29,901 nt of DNA from Bacillota bacterium. GTDB lineage: Bacteria > Bacillota > Clostridia > Oscillospirales > Acutalibacteraceae. The stretch spans positions 1-29,901 of the forward strand of contig JAEWUH010000144.1 in NCBI GenBank assembly GCA_023397245.1, read 5' to 3'. Shown one piece after another: positions 23,440 through 29,901 of this stretch. Under the pieces are notes generated by a model. The model was not told where the DNA came from, ran no database searches, and saw only the letters and a program-made list of their open reading frames with translations. Position 1 is the stretch's first letter. The number at the start of each line of letters is the position of its first letter. The translations under genes and the position numbers were made by a program.

Positions 23440-24576
23440 TTATCCTTCCTTTCCCATTTTGCTGACCGCGGCTTCAATCTGAGCCGCCCTTGCGTTTGTG
23501 AGCCTTGCGTTCGCAAGCTCGGTTTCATCCTGCAGGGTGATGTTGTTCCATTCGACGGTGAAGTTCCGGCTGTACCCGTTCAGCCGCAGCCACATGGTAC
23601 AGATGCGGTCGATTACGGGATTTAAAAGCCGCCGGTACGCTTCCAGCTCGCTGGTCAAAATATCCGCCTGCTGACCGGACATCCGCTCGGTGGAGGACCA
23701 CGAAAGCCCCAGCAGGAACGGCGGCAGGCCGAGCTTCGCCACAATCTGCTCCAGCATCTGGCGCACGGGCACCTCGCTGTCCAGTATCTGGCAGTCCGCG
23801 CCGATCGCCTTGATGCTCACATCGCCCACGGCGACAAAATCGCTTACGCTGTCCTTGCGCATGGCGCGGCTCCACTCCCCGGCAATCTGCTGCGCCCGTT
23901 CCTTGGCGTAGGCGCGGTCGGAAGCGTCGTTTGAAGGCTTGTAGGTCACGGCGAAGCGCACGTTCCCGAGCCGTTCCCAGTTCACGCCGATAGTGCTGTA
24001 AATACGAAGCAGAATATCGGTGACAAACGGCAGCCCGTGCAGGAGCGAAACGCCCCGCGCGCTTCCGGCGGGCGGGTTAAGCGCAGAGCAGAACACCAGC
24101 TCGGGGTAGCTCACCCGTACGCTGCCGCCCGGTTCGCGGCGGTAAATGTCGATCTGCAGCGGGGTAACCGCCTTCAGCTCCACGTCGTCCAGCCCCGCGT
24201 TGTAAAGCGCGGCGAGCGTGCCGCCGCCCACCACCATTTCTCCCACCGCGTTGCCGTAGGTGAGAAGCTGCGAAAGATAGCTGTTCAAAAAGCTCTGAAC
24301 GCCCGTCTGCGTGGAATTGACTTTTACATTCCGTAGAAAGTCATTTAATTGATACTCAATGTTTTTATTCCTGCACCGGATTTCAAAGCCGCCGACCAGC
24401 CGGATGATCTTGTCGATCGCGGCGTCGATCATCGGCACCGCTTCCCGCAGAGCGGCGTAAAGCCGGTTTTCGCCCGTCTGCAGCGGCACGTAGCTTGCCA
24501 GTCCGGCAAACGGCGGGGTGTTCGGCGCGGTCTGCACTGCCTGCGCCACCGTCTGGGGTTTGCGTTTTCTGATCAT
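23440..24576 (-). CDS. Phage portal protein
   Basis: This 378-residue protein is the portal, the dodecameric ring through which DNA enters the head. Family features are the early RLYAALREAVPMIDAAIDKI block, YLSQLLTYGNAVGEMVVG in the clip-stem region and LGLPPFLLGLSW with the following STERMSGQQADI segment. The helical C-terminus contains LLNPVIDRICTMWLRLNGY. The ATG at 24576 overlaps the terminase stop as ATGA, with AAGGAG upstream. The length is within the shorter group of portals. It is the XkdE-slot gene of the operon. Confidence 0.88.
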   Translation of the reverse strand: MIRKRKPQTVAQAVQTAPNTPPFAGLASYVPLQTGENRLYAALREAVPMIDAAIDKIIRLVGGFEIRCRNKNIEYQLNDFLRNVKVNSTQTGVQSFLNSYLSQLLTYGNAVGEMVVGGGTLAALYNAGLDDVELKAVTPLQIDIYRREPGGSVRVSYPELVFCSALNPPAGSARGVSLLHGLPFVTDILLRIYSTIGVNWERLGNVRFAVTYKPSNDASDRAYAKERAQQIAGEWSRAMRKDSVSDFVAVGDVSIKAIGADCQILDSEVPVRQMLEQIVAKLGLPPFLLGLSWSSTERMSGQQADILTSELEAYRRLLNPVIDRICTMWLRLNGYSRNFTVEWNNITLQDETELANARLTNARAAQIEAAVSKMGKEG

Positions 24577-25832
24577 GATGGTTCTCCTTCCCCGCGCGGG
24601 GCGGCAACCGCAAAGAACGCGTCTTCCTTTTGGAGGATGGTCGTTACAAAATACCGGATGTCGTCCATCGCGTGGTCATTTTCTTTTACCGGAACGTCGC
24701 GGCTCCGGTCGTCGTTCCAGCGATAAAGCCCAAATTCGCGCACCGCGTCCGCACAGTTCCGGCAGATGCGGATATCGCCCTGCTTGAGCGCAACGCTCAC
24801 GCGGCGAATTCCGTCCAGCACGTCGTTTTCCGCCGGAACCACGCGGTATTTTCCATGCTGCCGGATCACCGCGATAAAGCTTGCCGCGGAGGGGTCCACC
24901 GCAACGCTCTCAATCCGCCGCCCGGCGCAAAGCCGCTCCAGCCCCGCGTAATGCTCCTCGTCGGTGCGCTGAATCCCGGCGCTGCGCGAATCGAAATAAT
25001 ACTCGTCCACCCGGTACCACACGCCGTTTTCCTTCCCCCATAAGCCGAAGGAGGACGGATTGACCGTGCCGTAATCACAGGAAATCGCGTAGCTTTCGCA
25101 GTCCTGCGGCGCGGGGCAGAGCATTGCGTCCGTCATAAACGGATAGACAAGCCCCTGCGCCGCAACCCATTTTCCCAGAACGAACCGCTCGTAAAACGTG
25201 CCGGAATAAAGTCCCCGGTAGCGCGTCCGGATCGCCGGGCTGAGCGAGGGATTGTCCTCCATGGTGAAATGGAGGTAAAGCGCGTTTTTCTGCTCCGCGT
25301 TTAAAATCCATTCCCGGTAGAACCAGTGCTGCGGGTTTTCCGGATTGCAGTTGAACCAAAACTTGGAGCCCTCCACCGAGCAGCGCGCCAGCGCCTGCTC
25401 CACAAAGGAACGCGGCATCAGCGCCACCTCGTCAAACAGCACACCCGAGAGGGTAATACCCTGAATCAGCGCGGAGGAGCCCTCGTCCCTCCCGCCGAAC
25501 AGGTAAAACCGGTTACAGGCGGAGCCGAAGGAAATATCGATGCGGTTTTCCGCGGCGAGGAATGTGCAGCAGAACCCGGCTTCGTTCAGCGCGGGCAGCA
25601 GGGTGGTAATCAGGTTGCGCTTGAGCGAGCGGATGGTTTTGCCGCACAGCGCGAACGAACGGTCACGGAACCGGTAAAGCGCCCAAGCAACAAAGGATAT
25701 CCCGAGGCAGAGCGTTTTTCCGCTGCGCACCGCGCCATCGCAGATCACCGCGTCGCACGCCTCATAGGGGCTTCCCCGGCACCACCAGCTCAGTGCCCGC
25801 AGCTGTTTTGGGGAAAAGGCCTTATACTCCAT
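24573..25832 (-). CDS. Phage terminase large subunit (PBSX type)
   Basis: This 419-residue protein is the packaging motor. The ATPase domain has Walker A GAVRSGKT at residues 33-40 and Walker B VLFDEV at 131-136. The C-terminal nuclease domain begins with SCDYGTVNPSS, carrying the first metal-binding Asp; VAVDPSAAS supplies the second, and DHAMDDIRYF near the C-terminus a third acidic cluster. All key residues appear intact, so the enzyme may be active. The ATG at 25832 follows GGGAG seven bases away and lies eleven bases inside the small-subunit gene. An upstream in-frame ATG at 25895 would overlap more and has no site. Confidence 0.93.
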   Translation of the reverse strand: MEYKAFSPKQLRALSWWCRGSPYEACDAVICDGAVRSGKTLCLGISFVAWALYRFRDRSFALCGKTIRSLKRNLITTLLPALNEAGFCCTFLAAENRIDISFGSACNRFYLFGGRDEGSSALIQGITLSGVLFDEVALMPRSFVEQALARCSVEGSKFWFNCNPENPQHWFYREWILNAEQKNALYLHFTMEDNPSLSPAIRTRYRGLYSGTFYERFVLGKWVAAQGLVYPFMTDAMLCPAPQDCESYAISCDYGTVNPSSFGLWGKENGVWYRVDEYYFDSRSAGIQRTDEEHYAGLERLCAGRRIESVAVDPSAASFIAVIRQHGKYRVVPAENDVLDGIRRVSVALKQGDIRICRNCADAVREFGLYRWNDDRSRDVPVKENDHAMDDIRYFVTTILQKEDAFFAVAAPRGEGEPS

Positions 25833-26148
25833 CGCCGTTCTCCCGGAACGAAAGGGCGCATTCCTGCAGCGTTTGGTAAAGCGGGAGCGGTTCATTTCCC
25901 CCGGTGTTCAGCGCTTCCAGACACTGCAGCGCCTTGATGCGGTCAAAAAACTTGATCTCCATCCCCCCGCCCTTCGGGCGCTTGATTTCGGCGATATTGT
26001 ATAAGTCCATTTTCCCGAGCGCCGCAAGGTCTGGTTCCTCCGTGAACAGCAGGCGCACCGCGTCGGCAATTCCGCCGAATGCGAGCCTTTCGTAGCCTTT
26101 CGTAATCCGTTTCCGGGCCTTTTCGCCCGTTTCTGAATGATTCTCCAA
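25822..26148 (-). CDS. Phage terminase small subunit
   Basis: This 108-residue protein precedes the large subunit and has the conserved clostridial small-terminase core: the KRITKGYERLAFGGIADAV helix pair, then DLYNIAEIKRPKGGGMEIKF and a helix around FDRIKALQCLEAL. It recognises the packaging site in related phages. The start is TTG at 26148, with AAAGGAGG seven bases upstream. Longer in-frame readings up to 26514 cross the control region and the MITE-like repeat and are not credible. It is the first gene of the phage operon and lies 25 bases from a LexA-type box. Confidence 0.82.
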   Translation of the reverse strand: MENHSETGEKARKRITKGYERLAFGGIADAVRLLFTEEPDLAALGKMDLYNIAEIKRPKGGGMEIKFFDRIKALQCLEALNTGGNEPLPLYQTLQECALSFRENGDGV

Positions 26149-26173
26149 AATCAAACCTCCTTTCGTTGTACGG

Positions 26174-26185
26174 GAACATATGTTC
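26174..26185 (-). promoter_or_regulatory. Candidate LexA (SOS) box upstream of the phage operon
   Basis: The perfect palindrome GAACATATGTTC, in minus-strand context AGAACATATGTTCC, matches the Gram-positive LexA consensus CGAACRNRYGTTYC at 13 of 14 positions. It lies 25 bases upstream of the terminase small-subunit start, downstream of AT-rich promoter-like sequence (TATAAA near 26210-26215), a position suited to repression of the operon until DNA damage. Confidence 0.65.
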
Positions 26186-26241
26186 TCTTTTTGCCCATAA
26201 AAGGGAAAATTTATAAAATTTATTGACAGACATAAAAAAAC

Positions 26242-26276
26242 GTGATACCGTATATACATGATATATACAGTATCAC
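26242..26276. promoter_or_regulatory. 35-base near-palindrome, candidate repressor operator
   Basis: The two 16-base arms, GTGATACCGTATATAC and its near-complement, differ at two positions around an ATG centre. A TTGACA hexamer (26223-26228) lies just before it on the plus strand, so a -10 region would fall within the palindrome, although it matches poorly. It may be the operator of the GntR regulator downstream, or of a phage-related repressor. Confidence 0.5.
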
Positions 26277-26316
26277 ACCCTAGGCTGCAGACAACCGGAC
26301 AGCCGCGGTCATCGTC

Positions 26317-26345
26317 CAGCCAACGCAGTATTACGCAACTTTGTC
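26317..26345 (+). repeat. Partial copy (right end) of a MITE-like repeat
   Basis: These 29 bases, starting CAGCCAACGCAG and ending ACTTTGTC, are identical to 26442-26470, the right end of the complete element that follows. They are in the same orientation, 125 bases apart. Confidence 0.85.
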
Positions 26346-26356
26346 TAATTAATTTA

Positions 26357-26478
26357 CAGACTGCGACAAATTGTGTAAGACAAGGCGGCAAACGCCGCAA
26401 ATGAGGGAGCATACTCTTGTATGTGACCGAATTTGCAAGCGCAGCCAACGCAGTATTACGCAACTTTGTCACAGTCTG
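26357..26478. repeat. MITE-like element with terminal inverted repeats
   Basis: This 122-base element begins CAGACTGCGACAAATTG and ends with the near-complement CAACTTTGTCACAGTCTG, giving terminal inverted repeats of about 22 bases. An inner hairpin GGCGGCAAACGCCGC is also present. It has no coding capacity and separates the palindrome from the GntR gene, with its right end 16 bases before the start codon. Confidence 0.7.
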
Positions 26479-26494
26479 GGAGGCAGGTGAGGTT

Positions 26495-26872
26495 ATGGAT
26501 ATTCTTATCAGCAATTCAAGCGGCAGGCCAATCTACGAGCAGATCACAGACCAAATCAAAAACGGTATTATCACCGGCGTTTTGCGGGAAGGCGAGCCGC
26601 TGCCCTCCATGCGGCTTCTGGCAAAGGAGCTGCACATCAGCGTCATTACAACAAAGCGCGCCTACGAGGATTTGGCACGGGACGGGTTCATTGAAAACGT
26701 TCCGGGCAAGGGCTGCTTTGTGGCGCGCAAGAACGTGGAGTTTATCCGCGAGGAACAGCTCCGCAAGGCAGAGGATTCTTTGCAGAACGCGGTCAGTGTG
26801 GCAAAAACGGGCGGCATTTCCCTTGCGGAGCTGGAGGAACTGCTCCGGCTGCTGTACGAAGGGGAAGCCTGA
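26495..26872 (+). CDS. GntR-family transcriptional regulator, YtrA subfamily
   Basis: This 125-residue DNA-binding protein has the winged helix of the GntR family at about residues 10-78: RPIYEQITDQIKNGIITG, then LPSMRLLAKELHISVITTKR and the wing GFIENVPGKGCFV. A short C-terminal helical tail replaces a ligand domain. That size and tail define the YtrA subfamily, which usually represses its own operon with an ABC transporter. The ATG at 26495 follows AGGTGAGG; an in-frame ATG at 26417 lies within the MITE-like repeat and is not credible. The ABC ATPase gene follows after 41 bases. The 35-base palindrome upstream is a candidate operator. Confidence 0.9.
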   Translation: MDILISNSSGRPIYEQITDQIKNGIITGVLREGEPLPSMRLLAKELHISVITTKRAYEDLARDGFIENVPGKGCFVARKNVEFIREEQLRKAEDSLQNAVSVAKTGGISLAELEELLRLLYEGEA

Positions 26873-26913
26873 TACGAATCAATATCGGCGCAAGCCGGAA
26901 AGGCAGGACTATT

Positions 26914-27774
26914 ATGCAGAACATTCTTGAAATTCAGAATCTGAGAAAACAATATCCGTCCTTTGCTCTTAAAGATGTCAGCCTCTGCGTGCCGAGCGGC
27001 AGCATCATGGGCTTCATCGGCGAAAACGGCGCGGGCAAGACCACCACGATTAAGCTGATTTTAAATGAAATCGCGCGCGATTCCGGCACCGTTAAAATAT
27101 TCGGCATGGACAATATCCGGGACGAGCGCAAAATCAAGGAGCAGATCGGCGTGGTGTTCGACGAAAGCTATTTTTACGGGGAATTCAAGGCGGGCGATAT
27201 CGGCAGCATCCTGAAGCGGGTGTTTTCCGGCTGGGACGACGGTCTTTACAAACGTTATCTGCAGGAGTTCAAGCTGCCTTCGGACAAACCGATCAAGGAG
27301 TTTTCCAAGGGCATGAAAATGAAGCTCGGCATTGCCAGCGCGCTCGCGCACAGGCCGCGCCTGCTGATTCTGGACGAAGCCACCAGCGGGCTGGACCCCA
27401 TTGTCCGCAGCGACATTCTCGATATTTTTCTTGATTTTATTCAGGATGAAACGCATTCCGTCCTGTTTTCCTCCCATATCACGAGCGACATTGAAAAGGT
27501 AGCGGATTATGTCACCTTTATCCACGAAGGGCAGATCATTTTCGAACGCTCAAAGGACGACCTGCTGGAGAATTCCGGCATCCTGAAATGCAGCTCCACC
27601 GATTTCGGCAGGGTGGAGAAAAGCGGACTTGTCCGCTGGCGCAAAGGCGAAATGGGTTACGAAGCGCTTGTGCCGGATAAACAGAAAGCGAAGCAGATGT
27701 ATCCCGGACTTCTCATCGACAACGCCACAATCGATGAAATTATGCTTCTTTATGTAAAGGGGGAGACCGCATGA
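26914..27774 (+). CDS. ABC transporter ATP-binding protein (YtrB-like)
   Basis: This 286-residue ATPase powers an ABC-2 type exporter encoded next to it. Walker A GENGAGKTT is at 36-44, the signature is a SKGMK variant at 131-135, Walker B LLILDE at 150-155 and the H-loop histidine at 188. A C-terminal extension of about 80 residues follows the core. The ATG at 26914 follows AAGGCAGG. Such YtrA-YtrB-type operons often respond to cell-wall-active antibiotics or envelope stress; the substrate here is unknown. Its stop overlaps the permease start. Confidence 0.92.
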   Translation: MQNILEIQNLRKQYPSFALKDVSLCVPSGSIMGFIGENGAGKTTTIKLILNEIARDSGTVKIFGMDNIRDERKIKEQIGVVFDESYFYGEFKAGDIGSILKRVFSGWDDGLYKRYLQEFKLPSDKPIKEFSKGMKMKLGIASALAHRPRLLILDEATSGLDPIVRSDILDIFLDFIQDETHSVLFSSHITSDIEKVADYVTFIHEGQIIFERSKDDLLENSGILKCSSTDFGRVEKSGLVRWRKGEMGYEALVPDKQKAKQMYPGLLIDNATIDEIMLLYVKGETA

Positions 27775-28400
27775 CCGGTTTGATGTTAAAGGACCTGCTC
27801 AGTCTGCGCAAAGCGAGCGGCAGAATCATGGTAATCCTCGGGCTTTATATCGTCATATTTGCAGCCGCGGGGAACGTAGCCTTCCTGAGCGCAATGATCA
27901 TCCTGATTATGACTATGTTTATTGTGAACACGTATTCCTACGACGAAATGTCTAAATGGGACTATTACGCGCTGTCGCTCCCGGTGACGAAATCTCAGAT
28001 CGTACTGAGCAAATATCTGCTCACGCTGCTTTTTGAGCTCGCCGGCATTCTGGTTTCCGTTTTGGTTTATCTGTTTAAGAATCTGATCAACACAGAAAAC
28101 ATCATAGGGCTCTGCGGCATTTCCTCAACTGCTGTTTTGATGGCTGCGATCCTTCTCCCGCTGATCTATAAATTCGGGACGCAGAAGGCGCGTATCTGGA
28201 TGGTTCTGCTTTTCCTATTGCCCACCGCGGCCATCCTCGGCCTGAACAGTTTTGGCGTTCTGCCCTCCGGCAGCGCCCTTTCGCAGGTCAGCGATTCCTT
28301 GGTGGAGACAGTCGTACTGCTTATGGTTCCGGTTTCGCTCCTGTTGTTCACGCTTTCCTATTTCCTTTCCTGCCATATATTCAAAAACAAAGAGATATAA
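27771..28400 (+). CDS. ABC-2 type transporter permease
   Basis: This 209-residue membrane protein is the permease partner of the preceding ATPase. About six hydrophobic segments are visible, at about residues 18-33, 36-50, 82-102, 115-133, 143-163 and 178-200. The cytoplasmic stretch TYSYDEMSKWDYYALSLPVT after the second segment is typical of the ABC2_membrane_5-like family linked with YtrA regulators. The ATG overlaps the ATPase stop as ATGA, implying coupled synthesis. A strong terminator ends the operon directly after it. Confidence 0.86.
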   Translation: MTGLMLKDLLSLRKASGRIMVILGLYIVIFAAAGNVAFLSAMIILIMTMFIVNTYSYDEMSKWDYYALSLPVTKSQIVLSKYLLTLLFELAGILVSVLVYLFKNLINTENIIGLCGISSTAVLMAAILLPLIYKFGTQKARIWMVLLFLLPTAAILGLNSFGVLPSGSALSQVSDSLVETVVLLMVPVSLLLFTLSYFLSCHIFKNKEI

Positions 28401-28402
28401 CG

Positions 28403-28432
28403 AAAGAGGAGCGCACCGGCGCTCCTCTTTTT
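28403..28432 (+). terminator. Intrinsic terminator of the GntR-ABC operon
   Basis: A perfect 12-bp stem, AAAGAGGAGCGC with GCGCTCCTCTTT and loop ACCG, is followed by TT. It starts two bases after the permease stop. Confidence 0.9.
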
Positions 28433-28647
28433 AGGTTACAGTAGATCACGGCAAATCAACATAGTATTTGATATTACATAATCTAAACTTTCATATTATA
28501 TTTTTCTTATAATTCCTAATAGTAATTATATTCTCCCGCTCAATATGCTAATATGTTCTTAAATATAAATACCGCGGCATATCCGGCATAAATTGCCGCA
28601 TCATGCCTATACTTTCATAAATATGATTGTGTGAAAAGGAGCAGCAT

Positions 28648-29520
28648 ATGAGTGACTATGCAATCGTAACAGATTCCTCCTGTGATTTAACGGCGAAAAT
28701 GGCGGACGAACTGGAACTCACCGTTCTCCCCCTCGCATTCAATCTGGCGGAAAAAGAATACCGCAACTATCTGGACGGACGTGAAATGTCCTTTAAAGAC
28801 TTCTATAAACATATCCGTGACGGCGAAAGCTGCACAACCTCCGCCGTCAATATGGAAGCGTTTGCCTCCGCGTTCGAGCGGATTCTTCAGTCCGGCAGGG
28901 ACGTTCTGTGCATTGCGTTTTCCAGCGGCCTGAGCAATACCTATAACGCCGCCAAGCTGGCCGCCGAAGAGGTTGCCCCGAAATACCCGGAACGCAAGGT
29001 TCTTGTGGTAGATTCCCTCTGCGCCTCCCTCGGCCAGGGACTTCTGATTTATCATGCCGCGCAGGAAAAGCGCAGCGGAAAAAGTATTGACGAAGTGTTC
29101 GGCTGGCTGGAGGAAAACAAACTGCACCTCTGCCACTGGTTTACCGTTGAGGATTTGAACCACCTGAAGCGCGGCGGCCGGATTTCCGCCGCAACCGCGC
29201 TGATCGGCACCATGCTGAACATCAAGCCCGTCCTTCATGTGGACGATGAAGGCCACCTCATCAACGTCGGCAAGGCAAGGGGCCGGCGCGCCTCGCTCTC
29301 GGCGCTGGTTGACCACATGGTAGAAACCGCGGTCAGCCCCTCCTCGCAGGTGGTGTTCATCAGCCACGGCGATTCACAGGCGGACGCGGACTTTGTGGCG
29401 GATGAGGTCAAAAAGCGTCTGGGCGTAAAAACGGTCGTTACCAATTATGTCGGCCCGGTTATCGGAACGCATTCCGGCCCGGGAACCATCGCGCTGTTCT
29501 TCCTCGGCACACACCGGTAA
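28648..29520 (+). CDS. DegV-family fatty-acid-binding protein
   Basis: This 290-residue protein is a DegV (FakB-like) family member, which binds a fatty acid for phosphorylation by the FakA kinase. The N-terminal YAIVTDSSCDLT, the CTTSAVN block and the FSSGLSNTYNAA block with the acyl-binding serine are all present, as are LKRGGRISA and the C-terminal GPVIGTHSGPGTIALFF. The start at 28648 follows AAGGAGCAGCAT; an in-frame TTG-type start at 28627 lies upstream of that site. The preceding 215 bases are AT-rich and contain TATAAT-like sequences, but no clear -35/-10 pair. It is transcribed alone and ends at a hairpin. Confidence 0.92.
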   Translation: MSDYAIVTDSSCDLTAKMADELELTVLPLAFNLAEKEYRNYLDGREMSFKDFYKHIRDGESCTTSAVNMEAFASAFERILQSGRDVLCIAFSSGLSNTYNAAKLAAEEVAPKYPERKVLVVDSLCASLGQGLLIYHAAQEKRSGKSIDEVFGWLEENKLHLCHWFTVEDLNHLKRGGRISAATALIGTMLNIKPVLHVDDEGHLINVGKARGRRASLSALVDHMVETAVSPSSQVVFISHGDSQADADFVADEVKKRLGVKTVVTNYVGPVIGTHSGPGTIALFFLGTHR

Positions 29521-29541
29521 GAACCCAAAGGGCAAAAAAGC

Positions 29542-29576
29542 AAGGCGCTGCCTGTGTTAATCACAAGCAGCGCCTT
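29542..29576. terminator. Bidirectional terminator between convergent genes
   Basis: AAGGCGCTGC pairs with GCAGCGCCTT, with an inner TGTG/CACA pairing around TTAAT. An A-rich run precedes it and a T-run follows at 29587-29592, so it can end both the DegV gene and the HtrA-like gene. Confidence 0.85.
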
Positions 29577-29590
29577 CATTATATGATTTT

Positions 29591-29901
29591 TTACTTTGCC
29601 TGCGTTTCGCCCTTGTCCTCCAGCAGCTTTGTCTTCACATCCCGCGTACTGGATGTAGTCTGGCTGGTGCCGGGGTTGTAGATCGTCAGGGTGATGGTGT
29701 CGCCCGCCTTGTGCTTGTTCAACACCGCGTAAAGGTCCTCCATGCTGGTAACCTTCTGGCCGTCCGCCTTGGTAATGATATCGCCGGAAACCACGCCGGA
29801 TTTTTTCAGGTCGCTTTCGGCGCTGACTTCACGGATCAGTACGCCGGTGGGGTAGCCGGAAAGCTGCGACTGGATTTCGGTGATCGTCATAGCGGTGATA
29901 C
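29591..29901 (-). CDS. Partial HtrA-type serine protease (C-terminal PDZ domain)
   Basis: The minus strand is open from the window edge to the stop at 29591, so this is the C-terminal part of a longer protein; the ATG at 29890 is internal. The visible 103 codons form a PDZ domain: GVLIREVSAESDLKKSGV, then GDIITKADGQKVTSMEDLYAVL and a final strand DTITLTIYN, followed by a short charged tail. The approach sequence ITAMTITEIQSQL fits the link between the protease domain and PDZ in HtrA/DegP-like S1C proteases. The protease triad itself is outside the window. Confidence 0.8.
   Translation of the reverse strand, partial: ITAMTITEIQSQLSGYPTGVLIREVSAESDLKKSGVVSGDIITKADGQKVTSMEDLYAVLNKHKAGDTITLTIYNPGTSQTTSSTRDVKTKLLEDKGETQAK

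Larger units (their letters stand above)
15747..26148 (-). mobile_element. Phage-derived head-plus-baseplate operon lacking a recognisable tail module
   Basis: Sixteen genes on one strand, mostly overlapping by 1 to 23 bases, form an operon of PBSX-like order. They run from terminase, portal, protease and capsid through connectors to LysM protein, hub, spike-like, gp25-like, baseplate J, DUF2313-like and fibre-like proteins. Between the connectors and the LysM protein, where PBSX-type phages carry sheath, tube, chaperone and tape-measure genes, only a 30-codon frame is found. I see no integrase, repressor, replication, holin or endolysin gene. All frames are open, so decay is not advanced. 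A candidate LexA box precedes the first gene. It could be a defective prophage, a gene-transfer-agent-like particle or another domesticated structure. I found no convincing attachment-site duplication at its ends. Confidence 0.85.

Noticed and set aside
21207..23465. Very long open frame (over 750 codons) on the plus strand opposite the capsid and protease genes
   Set aside because: It is antisense to three well supported phage genes, has no ribosome binding site and an arginine/histidine-rich composition typical of the complement of GC-rich coding sequence.
15690..26300. Attachment-site duplication flanking the phage operon
   Set aside because: Only short AT-rich similarities are shared between the two edges (around 15700-15720 and 26200-26225); nothing convincing for an att core.
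26317..26470. CRISPR-like direct repeats
   Set aside because: Only two copies, and the second is the end of a longer element with terminal inverted repeats; no spacers array or cas genes.
26417..26494. Upstream start for the GntR regulator at 26417
   Set aside because: The extra 26 codons lie entirely in the repeat; the ATG at 26495 has a ribosome binding site and gives the usual YtrA-type N-terminus.
26149..26514. N-terminal extension of the terminase small subunit to 26514
   Set aside because: It would read through the SOS box, the palindrome and the MITE-like repeat; the TTG at 26148 has an ideal ribosome binding site and gives a normal protein.
28433..28647. Regulatory RNA or riboswitch in the AT-rich region before the DegV gene
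   Set aside because: Only scattered TATAAT-like strings were seen, without a stable fold or a paired -35 element.

Overview
The window reads as a chromosomal segment of a spore-forming, Gram-positive member of the Clostridia, most like an Oscillospiraceae/Ruminococcaceae genome. The reasons are a YpeB germination protein, strong AGGAGG-type ribosome binding sites with frequent GTG/TTG starts, a moderately GC-rich composition, Gram-positive style ARG-box and SOS-box motifs, and dispersed hairpin repeats. This placement is inference; there is no rRNA or other taxonomic marker here.

Layout. 1-1245: a partial membrane protein and a C26-type glutamine amidotransferase on the minus strand. 1314-4030: ypeB, an unrecognised eight-segment-type membrane protein and a small membrane protein with a zinc ribbon, all on the plus strand. 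4109-12663: a seven-gene arginine operon on the minus strand, transcribed argG-argH-argC-argJ-argB-argD-argF. It covers glutamate to arginine by the cyclic (ArgJ) route, without argA or carAB in view. Its promoter has an ArgR/AhrC-type box just upstream. Three intergenic gaps of this operon carry copies of a multi-hairpin repeat whose stems differ by compensatory changes. 12853-14373: a flavin-reductase-like protein, a DUF975-type membrane protein and a small overlapping gene. 14424-15683: hflX with its own promoter.

15747-26148 is a single minus-strand phage operon of 16 tightly coupled genes. The order is terminase small and large subunits, portal, prohead protease, decoration-like protein, major capsid, a connector, a connector/tube-like fusion, a 30-residue peptide, then a PBSX-like baseplate set (LysM protein, hub, spike-like, gp25-like, baseplate J, DUF2313-like) and a short tail-fibre-like protein. 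Head and baseplate genes are all open, yet I see no sheath, no separate tail tube, no tape measure, no lysis genes, no integrase and no repressor. A near-consensus Gram-positive LexA (SOS) box lies 26 bases upstream of the first gene. I regard this SOS-box-preceded, tail-module-less head-plus-baseplate cassette as the most interesting item in the window.

26149-26494 is a non-coding control region with the SOS box, a 35-base near-palindrome and a MITE-like repeat. 26495-28400 is a YtrA-type GntR regulator followed by an ABC ATPase and its permease. 28648-29520 is a DegV-family protein, and the window ends in the C-terminal PDZ domain of a probable HtrA-type protease. No tRNA, rRNA or CRISPR array was recognised.
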